NCBI RefSeq assembly: GCF_018987265.1
Contig: NZ_CP076855.1
Location: forward strand, 1-64,000
Reading direction: 5' to 3'
Source: Rhizobium sp. WYJ-E13
GTDB taxonomy: Bacteria > Pseudomonadota > Alphaproteobacteria > Rhizobiales > Rhizobiaceae
DNA length: 64,000 nt
Positions 55,671-63,685 of this stretch are shown in pieces. The notes beneath the pieces are model-generated. The model did no database searches and was not told where the DNA came from. It saw only the letters and a list, made by a program, of their open reading frames with translations. A program made the translations under genes and the position numbers. Within the stretch, counting starts at the first letter, position 1. Every line of letters begins with the position of its first letter.

Positions 55671-56156
55671 ATGTCCGATGAGTGGTACAACGTTCATCAG
55701 CTCGCAGCGCTTGCGGGCTTTAGGCTCATCGTGTTCGCAAATCGCATCGGTTGCGAGGACGAATTCTTGCTGGAACTGCATGACGAGCTTGCCGAAGGGC
55801 TGGCAGCGGCAATTGCGCGGCTGCGATCCATCATGGCGCTGGAGCGCCAGCTCGTCAATGACACGGACGAAGAAGGCTTCGCCACCTTTCAGCTTCATGG
55901 CGAAGAGGAATGCTTCGCGCGTTTCCGGATCACGCTGCTCGACGACCTTGAAATCGACGTCGACACCTACGAATACCGGGTGAACGGCGGCGAGTGGCAC
56001 AACGCACTGTCGGCAGACTGCGACGGCATCGAGATCAGCTATCCGAGGCTTGTCGCCCTCACGGATGACGAGTTGGGCACCCTCGCGCCGATCGTCCGCT
56101 CCATCCGCAATGAGGCGAGCATCGCCATCAGCATCGCACGCGTCGTCTACGATTGA
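55671..56156 (+). CDS. Conserved hypothetical acidic protein
   Basis: A 161-residue acidic protein (CEDEFLLELHDELAEGLAAA, DDLEIDVDTYEYRVNGGEW). No family recognised. GGAAAGGAGAC precedes the ATG. Last gene of the conserved plasmid block before the hairpin-rich segment. Confidence 0.75.
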   Translation: MSDEWYNVHQLAALAGFRLIVFANRIGCEDEFLLELHDELAEGLAAAIARLRSIMALERQLVNDTDEEGFATFQLHGEEECFARFRITLLDDLEIDVDTYEYRVNGGEWHNALSADCDGIEISYPRLVALTDDELGTLAPIVRSIRNEASIAISIARVVYD

Positions 56157-56241
56157 TGCGGGAAGAGAGGCGGCTCTGGCCGTCTTTCGTCTCTTCTGCA
56201 GGCATGACCGCTTGCCGCCATCGAGCCTGCACGTGGTCTTG

Positions 56242-56268
56242 AGGGGAGAGACTTGCCGCCTCTCCCCT
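56242..56268. repeat. Stem-loop, 9-bp arms
   Basis: AGGGGAGAG (56242-56250) pairs with CTCTCCCCT (56260-56268) around a 9-base loop. Confidence 0.75.
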
Positions 56269-56358
56269 TAAGCTCCCCTCTCCCTGTGGTGCGGGTCGAG
56301 ACCCGCCCGGCCTTTCGGGCCGGTAGGCGGACGCTGCCGCGACTTCCCCAAGCAAGAC

Positions 56359-56426
56359 GGAGATGGGGATCACCTTATGCTGCGCCCTCATGCTTCGGGC
56401 ATTCGCGTCAGATGATCCCCATCTCC
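56359..56426. repeat. Inverted repeat with 14-bp perfect arms
   Basis: GGAGATGGGGATCA (56359-56372) is exactly complementary to 56413-56426. The 40-base interior contains a smaller GCCC/GGGC pair. Confidence 0.85.
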
Positions 56427-56522
56427 TGCGGTGCGCTCGCCGTCTCATCGTTCGCCGGCCATCGATGCCCGTTCCCTGCGGTCACGGCCATCCCGGCAGC
56501 TCACGACGACGGTTCGCTTCAG

Positions 56523-56669
56523 CATCTCTCACCAAAACGGTCTTGCCGTCGTGCTATTCCTTCGGCGTGGATCACAGGCCTGAGCCTGTGATAGCTGTTG
56601 CTTTGTCTGATGACTCGCAACAGCATGAGCGCCTCGGGCACCACGGCAAGACCGTTTTGGTGAGAGATG
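56523..56669. repeat. Long inverted repeat, 32-bp arms enclosing two hairpins
   Basis: Positions 56523-56554 pair with 56638-56669 with a single mismatch (C at 56550 and C at 56642). Between the arms are two perfect stem-loops: 56571-56579 with 56584-56592 (ATCACAGGC, loop CTGA) and 56594-56601 with 56617-56624 (GCTGTTGC, loop 15). The whole can fold into one branched structure. No reverse transcriptase or recombinase gene is near. Confidence 0.9.
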
Positions 56670-56677
56670 GCAGGATA

Positions 56678-56699
56678 GGCTATTGGTATACCAATAGCC
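56678..56699. repeat. Perfect 22-bp palindrome
   Basis: GGCTATTGGTA is followed directly by its reverse complement. Nine bases further, TCGCCC-GAG-GGGCGA (56703-56717) forms another small stem. The lack of a loop suits a protein-binding site (operator, partition or origin site) better than an RNA hairpin. Confidence 0.9.
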
Positions 56700-56868
56700 G
56701 TTTCGCCCGAGGGGCGATTATCTGATTGAGCCCAACCGCAGCCGCGTTAGGTCGGGTGCCCGGCCGAGAATGATGTTCGGCGGCAAAGCTCATGGAGCCG
56801 GAAAGGGGAGGCGGAGAGGAGGGCGGGCCGCCCGGTCGGAAGGGCGCTGATCAGCGAATATGCGTCTG

Positions 56869-57090
56869 AGCGCTTCCGCGATCAGGTGAATAGCCGGTTT
56901 GCTCGCTACGCGCATCGGCGAATGCGCGAACAGGTGAATGAGCGGATCTGCGAGTGCGCGCAGTGCGCGATCAGTGAATCGCTCGACGCGCAAATAGGCG
57001 GATCGGCGATCTCGCGATCCGGCAACTCGGCGCATCGGCGAATCGGTGAATGGGCTAACCGGTCATTGTGCGAATGCTGATGTGTGCGAA
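56869..57090. repeat. Degenerate short-word repeat tract
   Basis: About 220 bases made of variants of the words CGCATCGGCGAAT, CAGGTGAATG, CGGTGAATG and GCGATC. CGCATCGGCGAAT occurs exactly at 56911-56923 and 57031-57043; CAGGTGAAT at 56883-56891 and 56931-56939. Spacing is irregular, so it is not a clean tandem array. Confidence 0.75.
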
Positions 57091-57404
57091 TCCGCGAACG
57101 AGCTCTTTCGTGATTATCTCAGACGCACTCTCGGTGAATAGGGGAATGCCCGAATGAGAGAATAGGTGCCATGACTAACGGGAGATATAGCGCATCGGCA
57201 GACTGGTTGTTGGCGAGTTTTTAAGTCGATCACGTTCGAAAGGTGACACGTTCGGTTTCGCAAATGGGTCCGCTCTGGAAAACAATGTCTGCCGTTGTTT
57301 TGGATAGCAGCATCATCCCCTTGTTCGCGGAGATTTCGATAAGCGAGATCGCCAGACATTCTTCCTTCATTTACACTGCCGCCTTCAACCACGAGGGCCT
57401 CTTA

Positions 57405-57736
57405 ATGAAATCCTTCAGCTTTGCGGTGGCGCCAGGGAAGCTTTGGCAAGCCATCAATCCGTGGACGTTCTACCAGCAGGGAGCGCAGTCCGGGTTCATC
57501 AACATCGATCTCGGATCGACGCCCGCGCCTCAGACAGAGCAGACCATTCTAGACGAGGTCGGCAGCTATGGCAGGCAGATCGGGCGGCTTGGCGATGCGC
57601 TGGAGGTGCTACTCCGCCATGTTCCTTTGGAGAATTTGTCGAAAGACGAGATGCGCTCGATGTCCTCAAGGGCCAGCTCGCCGAGATACGTCAGATCAAG
57701 GAGAGAGAGGGACGCAAGCAGTCCCCGCATCCTTGA
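57405..57736 (+). pseudogene. Conserved rhizobial protein with C-terminal frameshift
   Basis: From ATG 57405 the frame reads MKSFSFAVAPGKLWQAINPW, YQQGAQSGFINIDLGSTPAP, TILDEVGSYGRQIGRLGDAL and EVLLRHVPLENLSKDE. At about 57652 a one-base change moves the rest to another frame, which gives RDALDVLKGQLAEIRQIKER and a stop at 57734-57736. Joined, this is a 110-residue conserved protein of rhizobia, function unknown. Without the correction it runs on with unrelated residues to 57776. GAGGG precedes the start. Confidence 0.75.
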
Positions 57737-57864
57737 CCATCAACTCTATGATTCATCCCCAAGACGATCGATGTAAAGCATCCGAAATTCTGTAACGACC
57801 CACGCTCCAACGAGCTCCGCATGTTTCAATTTTCCCGCTTGAGCGAAACGTGAGGCGCTGATAC

Positions 57865-57880
57865 TTATACTGAAGTATAA
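57865..57880. promoter_or_regulatory. Palindromic operator TTATAC-N4-GTATAA overlapping a TATAAT box
   Basis: TTATACTGAAGTATAA, followed by T, creates a -10-like TATAAT at 57876-57881 about 60 bases before the start of the 260-residue gene. The same arms occur before virB1. Confidence 0.65.
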
Positions 57881-57939
57881 TTTTCTTCTTCGAGCACTGC
57901 GGTCGGTCGGGCGATAGACCATTAAATCAAGAAGCGGGT

Positions 57940-58722
57940 TTGACTCTGATACACGTTCGATCCCTCCTGACGAAAGAATGGTACAGCGTGCCATTCTCTG
58001 CAGACTGCCCCGGCTGTGGTGCGCAGACAAGGTCCGCCGCTATCGTCGTTGGCCCTTCGAGCCTGGTCGGGGACCCAGGGTCCGCATCAGGAACCGATAT
58101 ACTCGCGAAGCCTCGCAAAACGCTTGATGCGTTCGCTTTCGTCGAGGCGCTAGGAGGCGAGACAGAACATATTGAGCGATTCATCGTCAACCGCTTCCAC
58201 AGCACCTTTGCCTTTCTCGATGGCCAACTGACATCGATCTGCGAACACTGTGCTGAAAACCTTCCGCCCGCAGCAATCCGCTCCGCTGTCATGAACGGCT
58301 TTGTTCGGCTTGGCCAGAAGCGCCTTTTGGTGAACGAGCGCTTGCTCTTATTTGCCTCTGACGTGGTGCTGACGGAATTTCGTGGGGAGACGTCGATAGA
58401 GGAGAGCGCGATGTGCGATCCGGATTACGCACTCCTGCTCATCTGCGACACCGAGAACGCAATCGGCGAAACCGGCACGATCGAGCTCTGGCATAGCATT
58501 GCACGAGACGACTACGCCATCGTGGTCAAAGGGCACGATGGTCGCGAGATGTTGCGGGACGCCTTGAACGATGACTTGAAGGACGTGGTGACAACCATTT
58601 TCGATCTTGGACTGGTGCTTACCCAGCTTCACCTAGCTCGGGCATCCTCACCCTATTGTGGGCTTGCCCGCGATCTTTTTCTCGAAGCCCTCGAACATGC
58701 CGGTTATCGGCAGGCAAGCTAG
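57940..58722 (+). CDS. Unknown 260-residue protein with possible zinc site
   Basis: No family recognised. Two Cys pairs, CPGC (in [13 protein letters not shown]) and CEHC (in [13 protein letters not shown]), could bind zinc. The rest is mixed helix and strand ([20 protein letters not shown]). The start is uncertain: the frame opens with TTG at 57940 and the first in-frame GTG is at 57988. It ends 11 bases ahead of the lipoprotein gene and is probably the first gene of the transfer operon. Confidence 0.75.
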   Translation: MTLIHVRSLLTKEWYSVPFSADCPGCGAQTRSAAIVVGPSSLVGDPGSASGTDILAKPRKTLDAFAFVEALGGETEHIERFIVNRFHSTFAFLDGQLTSICEHCAENLPPAAIRSAVMNGFVRLGQKRLLVNERLLLFASDVVLTEFRGETSIEESAMCDPDYALLLICDTENAIGETGTIELWHSIARDDYAIVVKGHDGREMLRDALNDDLKDVVTTIFDLGLVLTQLHLARASSPYCGLARDLFLEALEHAGYRQAS

Positions 58723-58733
58723 AAAGCAACACC

Positions 58734-59183
58734 ATGCGGATTTTCACGAAGCTCTTCGGATCTCTGGCCACGATGATGGTGCTGGCCGGATGTGGTCATC
58801 AGAATGAGCGACCACAGCCGCCAGCGCCGTTCGTGTATCTCAGCCTCCCAGCTTGCAAAGCCTATCGGGACAACATCGCCGAGTGCCAGCTGGAGTATGG
58901 CACCGAATTCGGACGCCAGCGGCTTGGTCCCGTCCAGGAGAGAGGCCTGTCGATTGCCGGCGGCGGCCAACCCTACCAAGTCGAGTCCTGCTATCAGGTG
59001 ACGAGGATACAACCGGAATTGCCCAATTTCGTTTGCCGAATCTCGGTTGGCCGCTCGGGCGCTGATGCAGGTTCGGTATTGGTTAAGGGCGGTACCGCCG
59101 TGCAGCTCGCACGCATTTTAGGTGACCACGAACAGCTCCGGTATCGCTGGACTTCAGACAAGTGGTCGCGCCTACGCGATTGA
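58734..59183 (+). CDS. Lipoprotein of the transfer operon
   Basis: A 149-residue protein with a lipoprotein signal (FGSLATMMVLAGC) and the modified Cys20. After the lipobox comes a Pro-rich linker (NERPQPPAPF) and a domain with four Cys that may form disulfides (LSLPACKAYRDNIAECQLEY, ESCYQV and PNFVCRI). No family recognised. It sits between the unknown gene and virB1; small lipoproteins often serve as VirB7-like or entry-exclusion proteins, but neither can be shown. Confidence 0.8.
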   Translation: MRIFTKLFGSLATMMVLAGCGHQNERPQPPAPFVYLSLPACKAYRDNIAECQLEYGTEFGRQRLGPVQERGLSIAGGGQPYQVESCYQVTRIQPELPNFVCRISVGRSGADAGSVLVKGGTAVQLARILGDHEQLRYRWTSDKWSRLRD

Positions 59184-59230
59184 TTTTTAACGCGAAACGA
59201 TCCGCCTTAAGTTCTGCTGCGAGCGCATAA

Positions 59231-59246
59231 TTATACTAAAGCTAAA
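59231..59246. promoter_or_regulatory. Half-conserved copy of the TTATAC operator
   Basis: TTATAC-TAAA-GCTAAA: the left arm is exact and the right arm is degenerate. It lies about 56 bases upstream of the perfect copy at 59287. Confidence 0.4.
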
Positions 59247-59286
59247 GTTTTGGGTTGATTTCCGTAAAGGAATGCAGTTCAAATTC

Positions 59287-59302
59287 TTATACCGCAGTAT
59301 AA
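59287..59302. promoter_or_regulatory. Palindromic operator TTATAC-N4-GTATAA before virB1
   Basis: TTATACCGCAGTATAA, again overlapping TATAAT (59298-59303). It falls inside the longest virB1 frame but before the ATG at 59320, which supports the later start. Confidence 0.65.
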
Positions 59303-59319
59303 TTTGCACTGGTTCAGCC

Positions 59320-60468
59320 ATGGATCGCGTCCCGCTTTCGCCTGAAAACAGACAGCACAACACATGGTCGCGAAGCGCATTGTGGATCGCCGGATCGTCC
59401 GCCTTATTGCTCACGGGTTTTGCTTCCGGACCAGACGGCGGCGGCGGTGACCTCACTTCGGAAATACCGGCACAGGTCGATCATCGTTCCAGCGGCCTTG
59501 AGCCGAAGGCAAACAAAGTTGCGCTCGTACCGCGGGCAAATCCGGCGCCATCTGGCTTCGTTCCTTCGACGCACGATGTGCCGACGATCGATTCCGCCAA
59601 CTTCGACGAGCGGTTTGGCGGATCAATCGCTGAAGATCCGCTCCGCGCTAGCTCCTCCTCGTTAGATGCGATCAAGAGGTGGGAGAGGGCTGGACGTTCA
59701 TCCGGAGATGCGGCTGACAACACGAATGCACGGCGCGACAGCGCGGTGCATTCGCTTATCAGCGTATACTCGCATGATCAGAAGTCTGGTCTTCCGGCCA
59801 GCGTTTCGGCAACCCAGCCTCATATCGATGTCAGCGCGCCGCCTACCTTGGCCCGTCCTAGTCTTCTATCCGGAATTCCCGAAGCCTATTCCAAGCTCGC
59901 ATTGGTGATCGCCGGCGACGAGAAGGTTGACCCGAATTGGGTGCTGTCGGTCATGCGAGCTGAGAATGCCAGTTTCGATCCACGCCTCGTTAGTCCCGCT
60001 GGCGCCGTCGGCCTGATGCAGGTTATGCCGCGGATTGGTGATGCTTTCGGTGCGAACGATCTGACCGATCCCGAACAGAACATCCGCGCTGGCACGCGTT
60101 TTCTTCGCATTCTGATCGCCAAGTACAGAAATCCTGTGCTGGTCGCCGCCGCCTATAATGCGGGTGAGCCCAACGTGGACCTTCGCCATTCTCTGCCGTT
60201 GATCCGCGAAACCGCAGACTACGTCACTCGTGTCGTCGGATACTACACTGGCACGGCGGCCGGTCCGACCGTCCCAATAGCCGGCTCTTCGTCAGTGTTC
60301 GCGCCCAGTTCCAGGCGCCACACCGGACCTGCAGAGCGGGCCAAATCCCCCATGCTTGTTTTCTCAGTCGCAGCGCCGATCCCGCCAGACGTTCGTCCTC
60401 AGAATGAGGAGAAGCGGAAGAACACCGGCGGGCCGCTCAAAATTGTGAAGGAAGAGGTGTCTCAATGA
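59320..60468 (+). CDS. virB1: VirB1-like lytic transglycosylase
   Basis: A 382-residue protein with a signal segment (SALWIAGSSALLLTGFASG), about 160 residues of linker, and a C-terminal lytic transglycosylase (SLT) domain at about residues 196-310: NWVLSVMRAENASFDPRLVS with catalytic Glu215, PAGAVGLMQVMP, and VAAAYNAGEP. It opens the peptidoglycan for the type IV channel. A longer frame starts at 59272, but the operator and -10 box at 59287-59303 make 59320 more likely. Its stop overlaps the virB2 start (ATGA). Confidence 0.9.
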   Translation: MDRVPLSPENRQHNTWSRSALWIAGSSALLLTGFASGPDGGGGDLTSEIPAQVDHRSSGLEPKANKVALVPRANPAPSGFVPSTHDVPTIDSANFDERFGGSIAEDPLRASSSSLDAIKRWERAGRSSGDAADNTNARRDSAVHSLISVYSHDQKSGLPASVSATQPHIDVSAPPTLARPSLLSGIPEAYSKLALVIAGDEKVDPNWVLSVMRAENASFDPRLVSPAGAVGLMQVMPRIGDAFGANDLTDPEQNIRAGTRFLRILIAKYRNPVLVAAAYNAGEPNVDLRHSLPLIRETADYVTRVVGYYTGTAAGPTVPIAGSSSVFAPSSRRHTGPAERAKSPMLVFSVAAPIPPDVRPQNEEKRKNTGGPLKIVKEEVSQ

Positions 60469-60836
60469 ATCCGATCGCTTTGGCACTCCACACGGCCATT
60501 CTCTATAGCAGCGTTGCATGGTCCTCGATGGCCCGTCGAAAATGGCTTGGTAACGCGGCTATCGTGCTTGCCGCGAGCCTGATCTTGCTCGTCAGTCAAT
60601 ATGAGCCGGCGGCCGCCCAAAACCTGGATCGTCTCCAGCAGGCCGCTGATCGCCTCGTGCAATTCTTTACTGGGCCCTTCGGTCGATCTGTCGGAGCCAT
60701 CGCATTCATCGGCATGTTCCTGGCTGCTGCTTTCGGATACTGGTCCTGGGGCGCTCTCCTGCGCGTCGCCGGTTGCCTAGCCGGCATGTTCGCGGCAGCC
60801 GAGCTCGTCGACTTCCTCGCCGGTGGGGGAGCGTGA
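60465..60836 (+). CDS. virB2: VirB2/TrbC-type pilin subunit
   Basis: A 123-residue precursor with a long N-terminal signal (NAAIVLAASLILLVSQYEPA, cleavage near AAAQ at about residue 51) and two hydrophobic helices (SVGAIAFIGMFLAAAFGYWS and LRVAGCLAGMFAAAELVDFL) separated by a short loop, as in VirB2 pilins. It overlaps the end of virB1 by four bases, so translation is coupled. Confidence 0.9.
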   Translation: MNPIALALHTAILYSSVAWSSMARRKWLGNAAIVLAASLILLVSQYEPAAAQNLDRLQQAADRLVQFFTGPFGRSVGAIAFIGMFLAAAFGYWSWGALLRVAGCLAGMFAAAELVDFLAGGGA

Positions 60837-60838
60837 CC

Positions 60839-61162
60839 ATGGCGGTAGGCAACGACGCTGACGGTGGCGACGACTATATCGAATCCTATCCAGTCATCCT
60901 CGCGTTGACCCGTCCGCCTACGGTCATGGGGATTCCCTATACCTATTTCCTGGCCGAGTGCTTCGTCTCGCTGATGGCCTTCATGATTCTTGGGTCCATC
61001 CTCTGGTTCCCGGTCTCGTTCGTCGTCCTGCACGGCATTCTCTACGTTCTGACTGTCAAGCTCGACCTCTGGTTCTTCGAGATTGTGGGACGCCTTAGCA
61101 TGTGCGGCGTCAACCCTCTTGGTCGCAAGCTCGGTGGCGGCGTCAGAACCTACGGAGTGTAA
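60839..61162 (+). CDS. virB3: VirB3-like inner-membrane protein
   Basis: A 107-residue protein with the VirB3/TrbD pattern: LALTRPPTVMGIPYTYFLAE near the N-terminus, then two hydrophobic segments (CFVSLMAFMILGSILWFPVS and VLHGILYVLTV) and the conserved end. It helps assemble the type IV channel together with VirB4. Two bases separate it from the virB2 stop. Confidence 0.9.
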   Translation: MAVGNDADGGDDYIESYPVILALTRPPTVMGIPYTYFLAECFVSLMAFMILGSILWFPVSFVVLHGILYVLTVKLDLWFFEIVGRLSMCGVNPLGRKLGGGVRTYGV

Positions 61163-61165
61163 GCG

Positions 61166-63685
61166 ATGAACACGATGGCGAGATCGCTGAAGGGAAGTCT
61201 CACGAAGGGATGGGAAATTTTCGCCGATCGCCGCGTCGCAACGCACGTCCCTTTCTATGTTCCAATCGAAAACGGCATCATCCGCCTGAAGAACGACTGC
61301 CTCGTCTCGACGCTGAAGCTCACCGGCTTTTCCTTCGAGACGGCCGATATCGAAACGATCAATATGCTTCAGCGGCAGCGCAACGCCGCCTTCCGTGCGA
61401 TCTCCTCGATCGGTAGCTTCGCACTCTATTCCCATGTGATCAGACGTAAGGTTGCGCCATCGTTGCCGTCAGTCTTCGCCGATCCCTTCATGGAGCGCCT
61501 CGATCACGTCTACCAGTCAAGCATCTCGAAGAACGAGATGTTCGTGAACGACACTTATGTTTCTCTCGTCGTGCGCCCCATGTTCCGAAAGGGATCGGCG
61601 CTGTCCCGCCTCATGGGCGCAGGCGGTACGATCGTGCGCAAGGAGCAGTTCCGCGCGATGCGCGACAAGCTGGTCGAGGCAACACGAGCACTTGAGAAAT
61701 CGCTTTCTGTCTATGGGCCGAAGGTCCTCCGCGACGTCCAACGCGTTCAAGCTGGCCTCGGCGACAACAGAAAAGTCTTCCGCGATGTCTCTGAAGATAT
61801 GGCCGTCGACGAAGCCGCGCGGAAAATTTGGTTCTCCGAACAATGCGAGTTCTTCTACACACTGCTGAATGGCGGACGCGTCCGGCCGATCCGTCTTGGT
61901 AACATTCCGATTGACGAGATGCTGCCGGCGCGCCGAACGTCGATCGGCAACCGTATCATTCACCTGCAGGGCGATAGATCGGACGATGATCGCTACGCAG
62001 CGATGGTCTCCTTGAAGGAATATCCGCCAGAGACCGGGGCGGGCATGTTCGACTATATCCTCAAACTGCCATTTGAGCTGGTGCTGACACAGTCGATGTC
62101 CTTTGTCGACGATATGGCGGCGCGCAGTCGGATCGAACGGCTGGACCGACAGATGTCGAAGGCCGACGAAGGCGGATCGAGTGTCCAGGCCAATCTCGAT
62201 ATCGCTCGGGACGAACTCGCCCGCAAACGGGTAGCCTTCACCGAGCATCATCTCACGGTGATGCCGGTTGCGAAAACCACTGCCCAGCTTGACGATGCGG
62301 TGGCGCTGATCGGCAATGAACTTGGCGCACTCGGCGCCTCCTATGTCCGCGAGGACCTGAATGCGGAGCCTGCTTATTGGGCGCAACTGCCGGGCAACCA
62401 GGCTTATATCGCACGCCGCGCACTAATCTCGACACTCAACTGCGCCGGTTTGAGCAGCTTTCACGCCTATCCCTACGGCAAACCTGACGGCAACCACTGG
62501 GGGCCGGCGATCACGATCTTCGAAACGACCTCAGGCACGCCCTTCTTCTTCAACTTCCACCAAGGTGACGTCGGGCATACGACCGTCTTCGGTCCCACCG
62601 GGTCCGGCAAGACTGTGATCATGGCCTTCCTGATCCTGCAAGCCTATCGCGTCAGTCCGCGCCTGAAGACGATCGTCTTCGACAAGGACCGTGGTCTCGA
62701 TATCATGGTACGAGCGGCGGGCGGAACCTACATGTCGCTGGAGCCCGGCCAGCCGTCAGGATGGAATCCACTGCTGCTCGACGACAATGAGGAGAACCGA
62801 GTCTTCCTCTACGGGCTCCTGAGCTTCATGCTAAAGCCTGCGAAGGAAGGCGAAAGCCTGACGCCGCAGGAAGAGACGATCATCCGCAATGCGATCAAAT
62901 CCGTTCTCAAAACGAAGGACAGGTCGTATCGCCGCCTCTCGTCGCTCAGGGCACTGCTCGCGGGGAGCGAGCGGACCGAGGGCAGCCTGATCGCCCGGCT
63001 CGACAAATGGGTCGACAAGGGACCGTACGCCTGGCTGTTCGATAACGCGGATGACAATCTCGACATCTCCAGGCCGATGATCGGCTTCGACATGACGTCG
63101 ATCCTGGATGATCCTACGGTGCGCACCGCAGCCCTTCTCTACATGTTTCACCGGCTGGACGCGATCTACGACGGCAAGGCGCCAATCATCAACCTGATGG
63201 ACGAAGCCTGGAAGCTGCTCGACGACGACGAATTCAAGCGCACCATGAAGGACTATTTTAAGACCATCCGAAAAAGGAACGGTCTGGTTATCTTCGGCAC
63301 GCAGTCAGCCGACGATGTAGTGCGATCGAACGTCAGCCGCACGATTATCGAACAGACGTCAACGAACATCTTCTTCGCAAATCCAAAGGCTGACGAAAGC
63401 TCCTACATGGAGCATTTCGGCCTATCGCGAGCGGAGTTCGAATGGGTCAAGAACGGCGATCCAAGCTCCCGTTTCATGCTGATCAAACAGGCAAAGAACA
63501 GCGTGATTGCTCGCGTCGACATGTCCCACATGCCGGAGTTCATCAAGGTGCTTTCTGGCCGCGAGGAGACTGTGCGCGAAGTCGAGATGTTGCTCGACGA
63601 GTATGGCGAGGATCCAAAGAACTGGCTCTCGAAATTCTGCGACTGGGATGGGGTGACGGTCGATGAAAAACGCAAAGCGTCTTGA
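61166..63685 (+). CDS. virB4: VirB4 ATPase of the type IV secretion system
   Basis: An 839-residue VirB4-family ATPase. Walker A is GPTGSGKT at residues 476-483 (Lys482), and Walker B ends in Asp679-Glu680 (NLMDEAWKLLDDDEF). FHQGDVGHTTVFGPTGSGKT and TQSADDVVRSNVSRTIIEQT are conserved. It powers pilus assembly and substrate transfer. It is slightly longer than the common 790 residues. It starts three bases after virB3 and overlaps the next gene by 23 bases. Confidence 0.95.
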   Translation: MNTMARSLKGSLTKGWEIFADRRVATHVPFYVPIENGIIRLKNDCLVSTLKLTGFSFETADIETINMLQRQRNAAFRAISSIGSFALYSHVIRRKVAPSLPSVFADPFMERLDHVYQSSISKNEMFVNDTYVSLVVRPMFRKGSALSRLMGAGGTIVRKEQFRAMRDKLVEATRALEKSLSVYGPKVLRDVQRVQAGLGDNRKVFRDVSEDMAVDEAARKIWFSEQCEFFYTLLNGGRVRPIRLGNIPIDEMLPARRTSIGNRIIHLQGDRSDDDRYAAMVSLKEYPPETGAGMFDYILKLPFELVLTQSMSFVDDMAARSRIERLDRQMSKADEGGSSVQANLDIARDELARKRVAFTEHHLTVMPVAKTTAQLDDAVALIGNELGALGASYVREDLNAEPAYWAQLPGNQAYIARRALISTLNCAGLSSFHAYPYGKPDGNHWGPAITIFETTSGTPFFFNFHQGDVGHTTVFGPTGSGKTVIMAFLILQAYRVSPRLKTIVFDKDRGLDIMVRAAGGTYMSLEPGQPSGWNPLLLDDNEENRVFLYGLLSFMLKPAKEGESLTPQEETIIRNAIKSVLKTKDRSYRRLSSLRALLAGSERTEGSLIARLDKWVDKGPYAWLFDNADDNLDISRPMIGFDMTSILDDPTVRTAALLYMFHRLDAIYDGKAPIINLMDEAWKLLDDDEFKRTMKDYFKTIRKRNGLVIFGTQSADDVVRSNVSRTIIEQTSTNIFFANPKADESSYMEHFGLSRAEFEWVKNGDPSSRFMLIKQAKNSVIARVDMSHMPEFIKVLSGREETVREVEMLLDEYGEDPKNWLSKFCDWDGVTVDEKRKAS

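Larger units (their letters stand above)
56157..57404. other. Non-coding segment dominated by inverted repeats and short-word repeats
   Basis: About 1,250 bases with no convincing gene. The left half (56240-56720) holds at least nine stem-loops; the right half (56869-57090) is a degenerate repeat tract. Listed separately below. Confidence 0.8.

Noticed and set aside
55296..56000. Minus-strand ORF of 234 codons over the 55671 gene
   Set aside because: It covers the dispersed repeat and the mirror of a gene that has its own ribosome binding site; no family features.
56500..56700. Retron or group II intron RNA
   Set aside because: The paired arms enclosing hairpins resemble a retron RNA, but no reverse transcriptase gene is in the neighbourhood.
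56869..57090. CRISPR array
   Set aside because: Repeats are 8-13 bases, degenerate and irregularly spaced; no spacers of even length and no cas genes.
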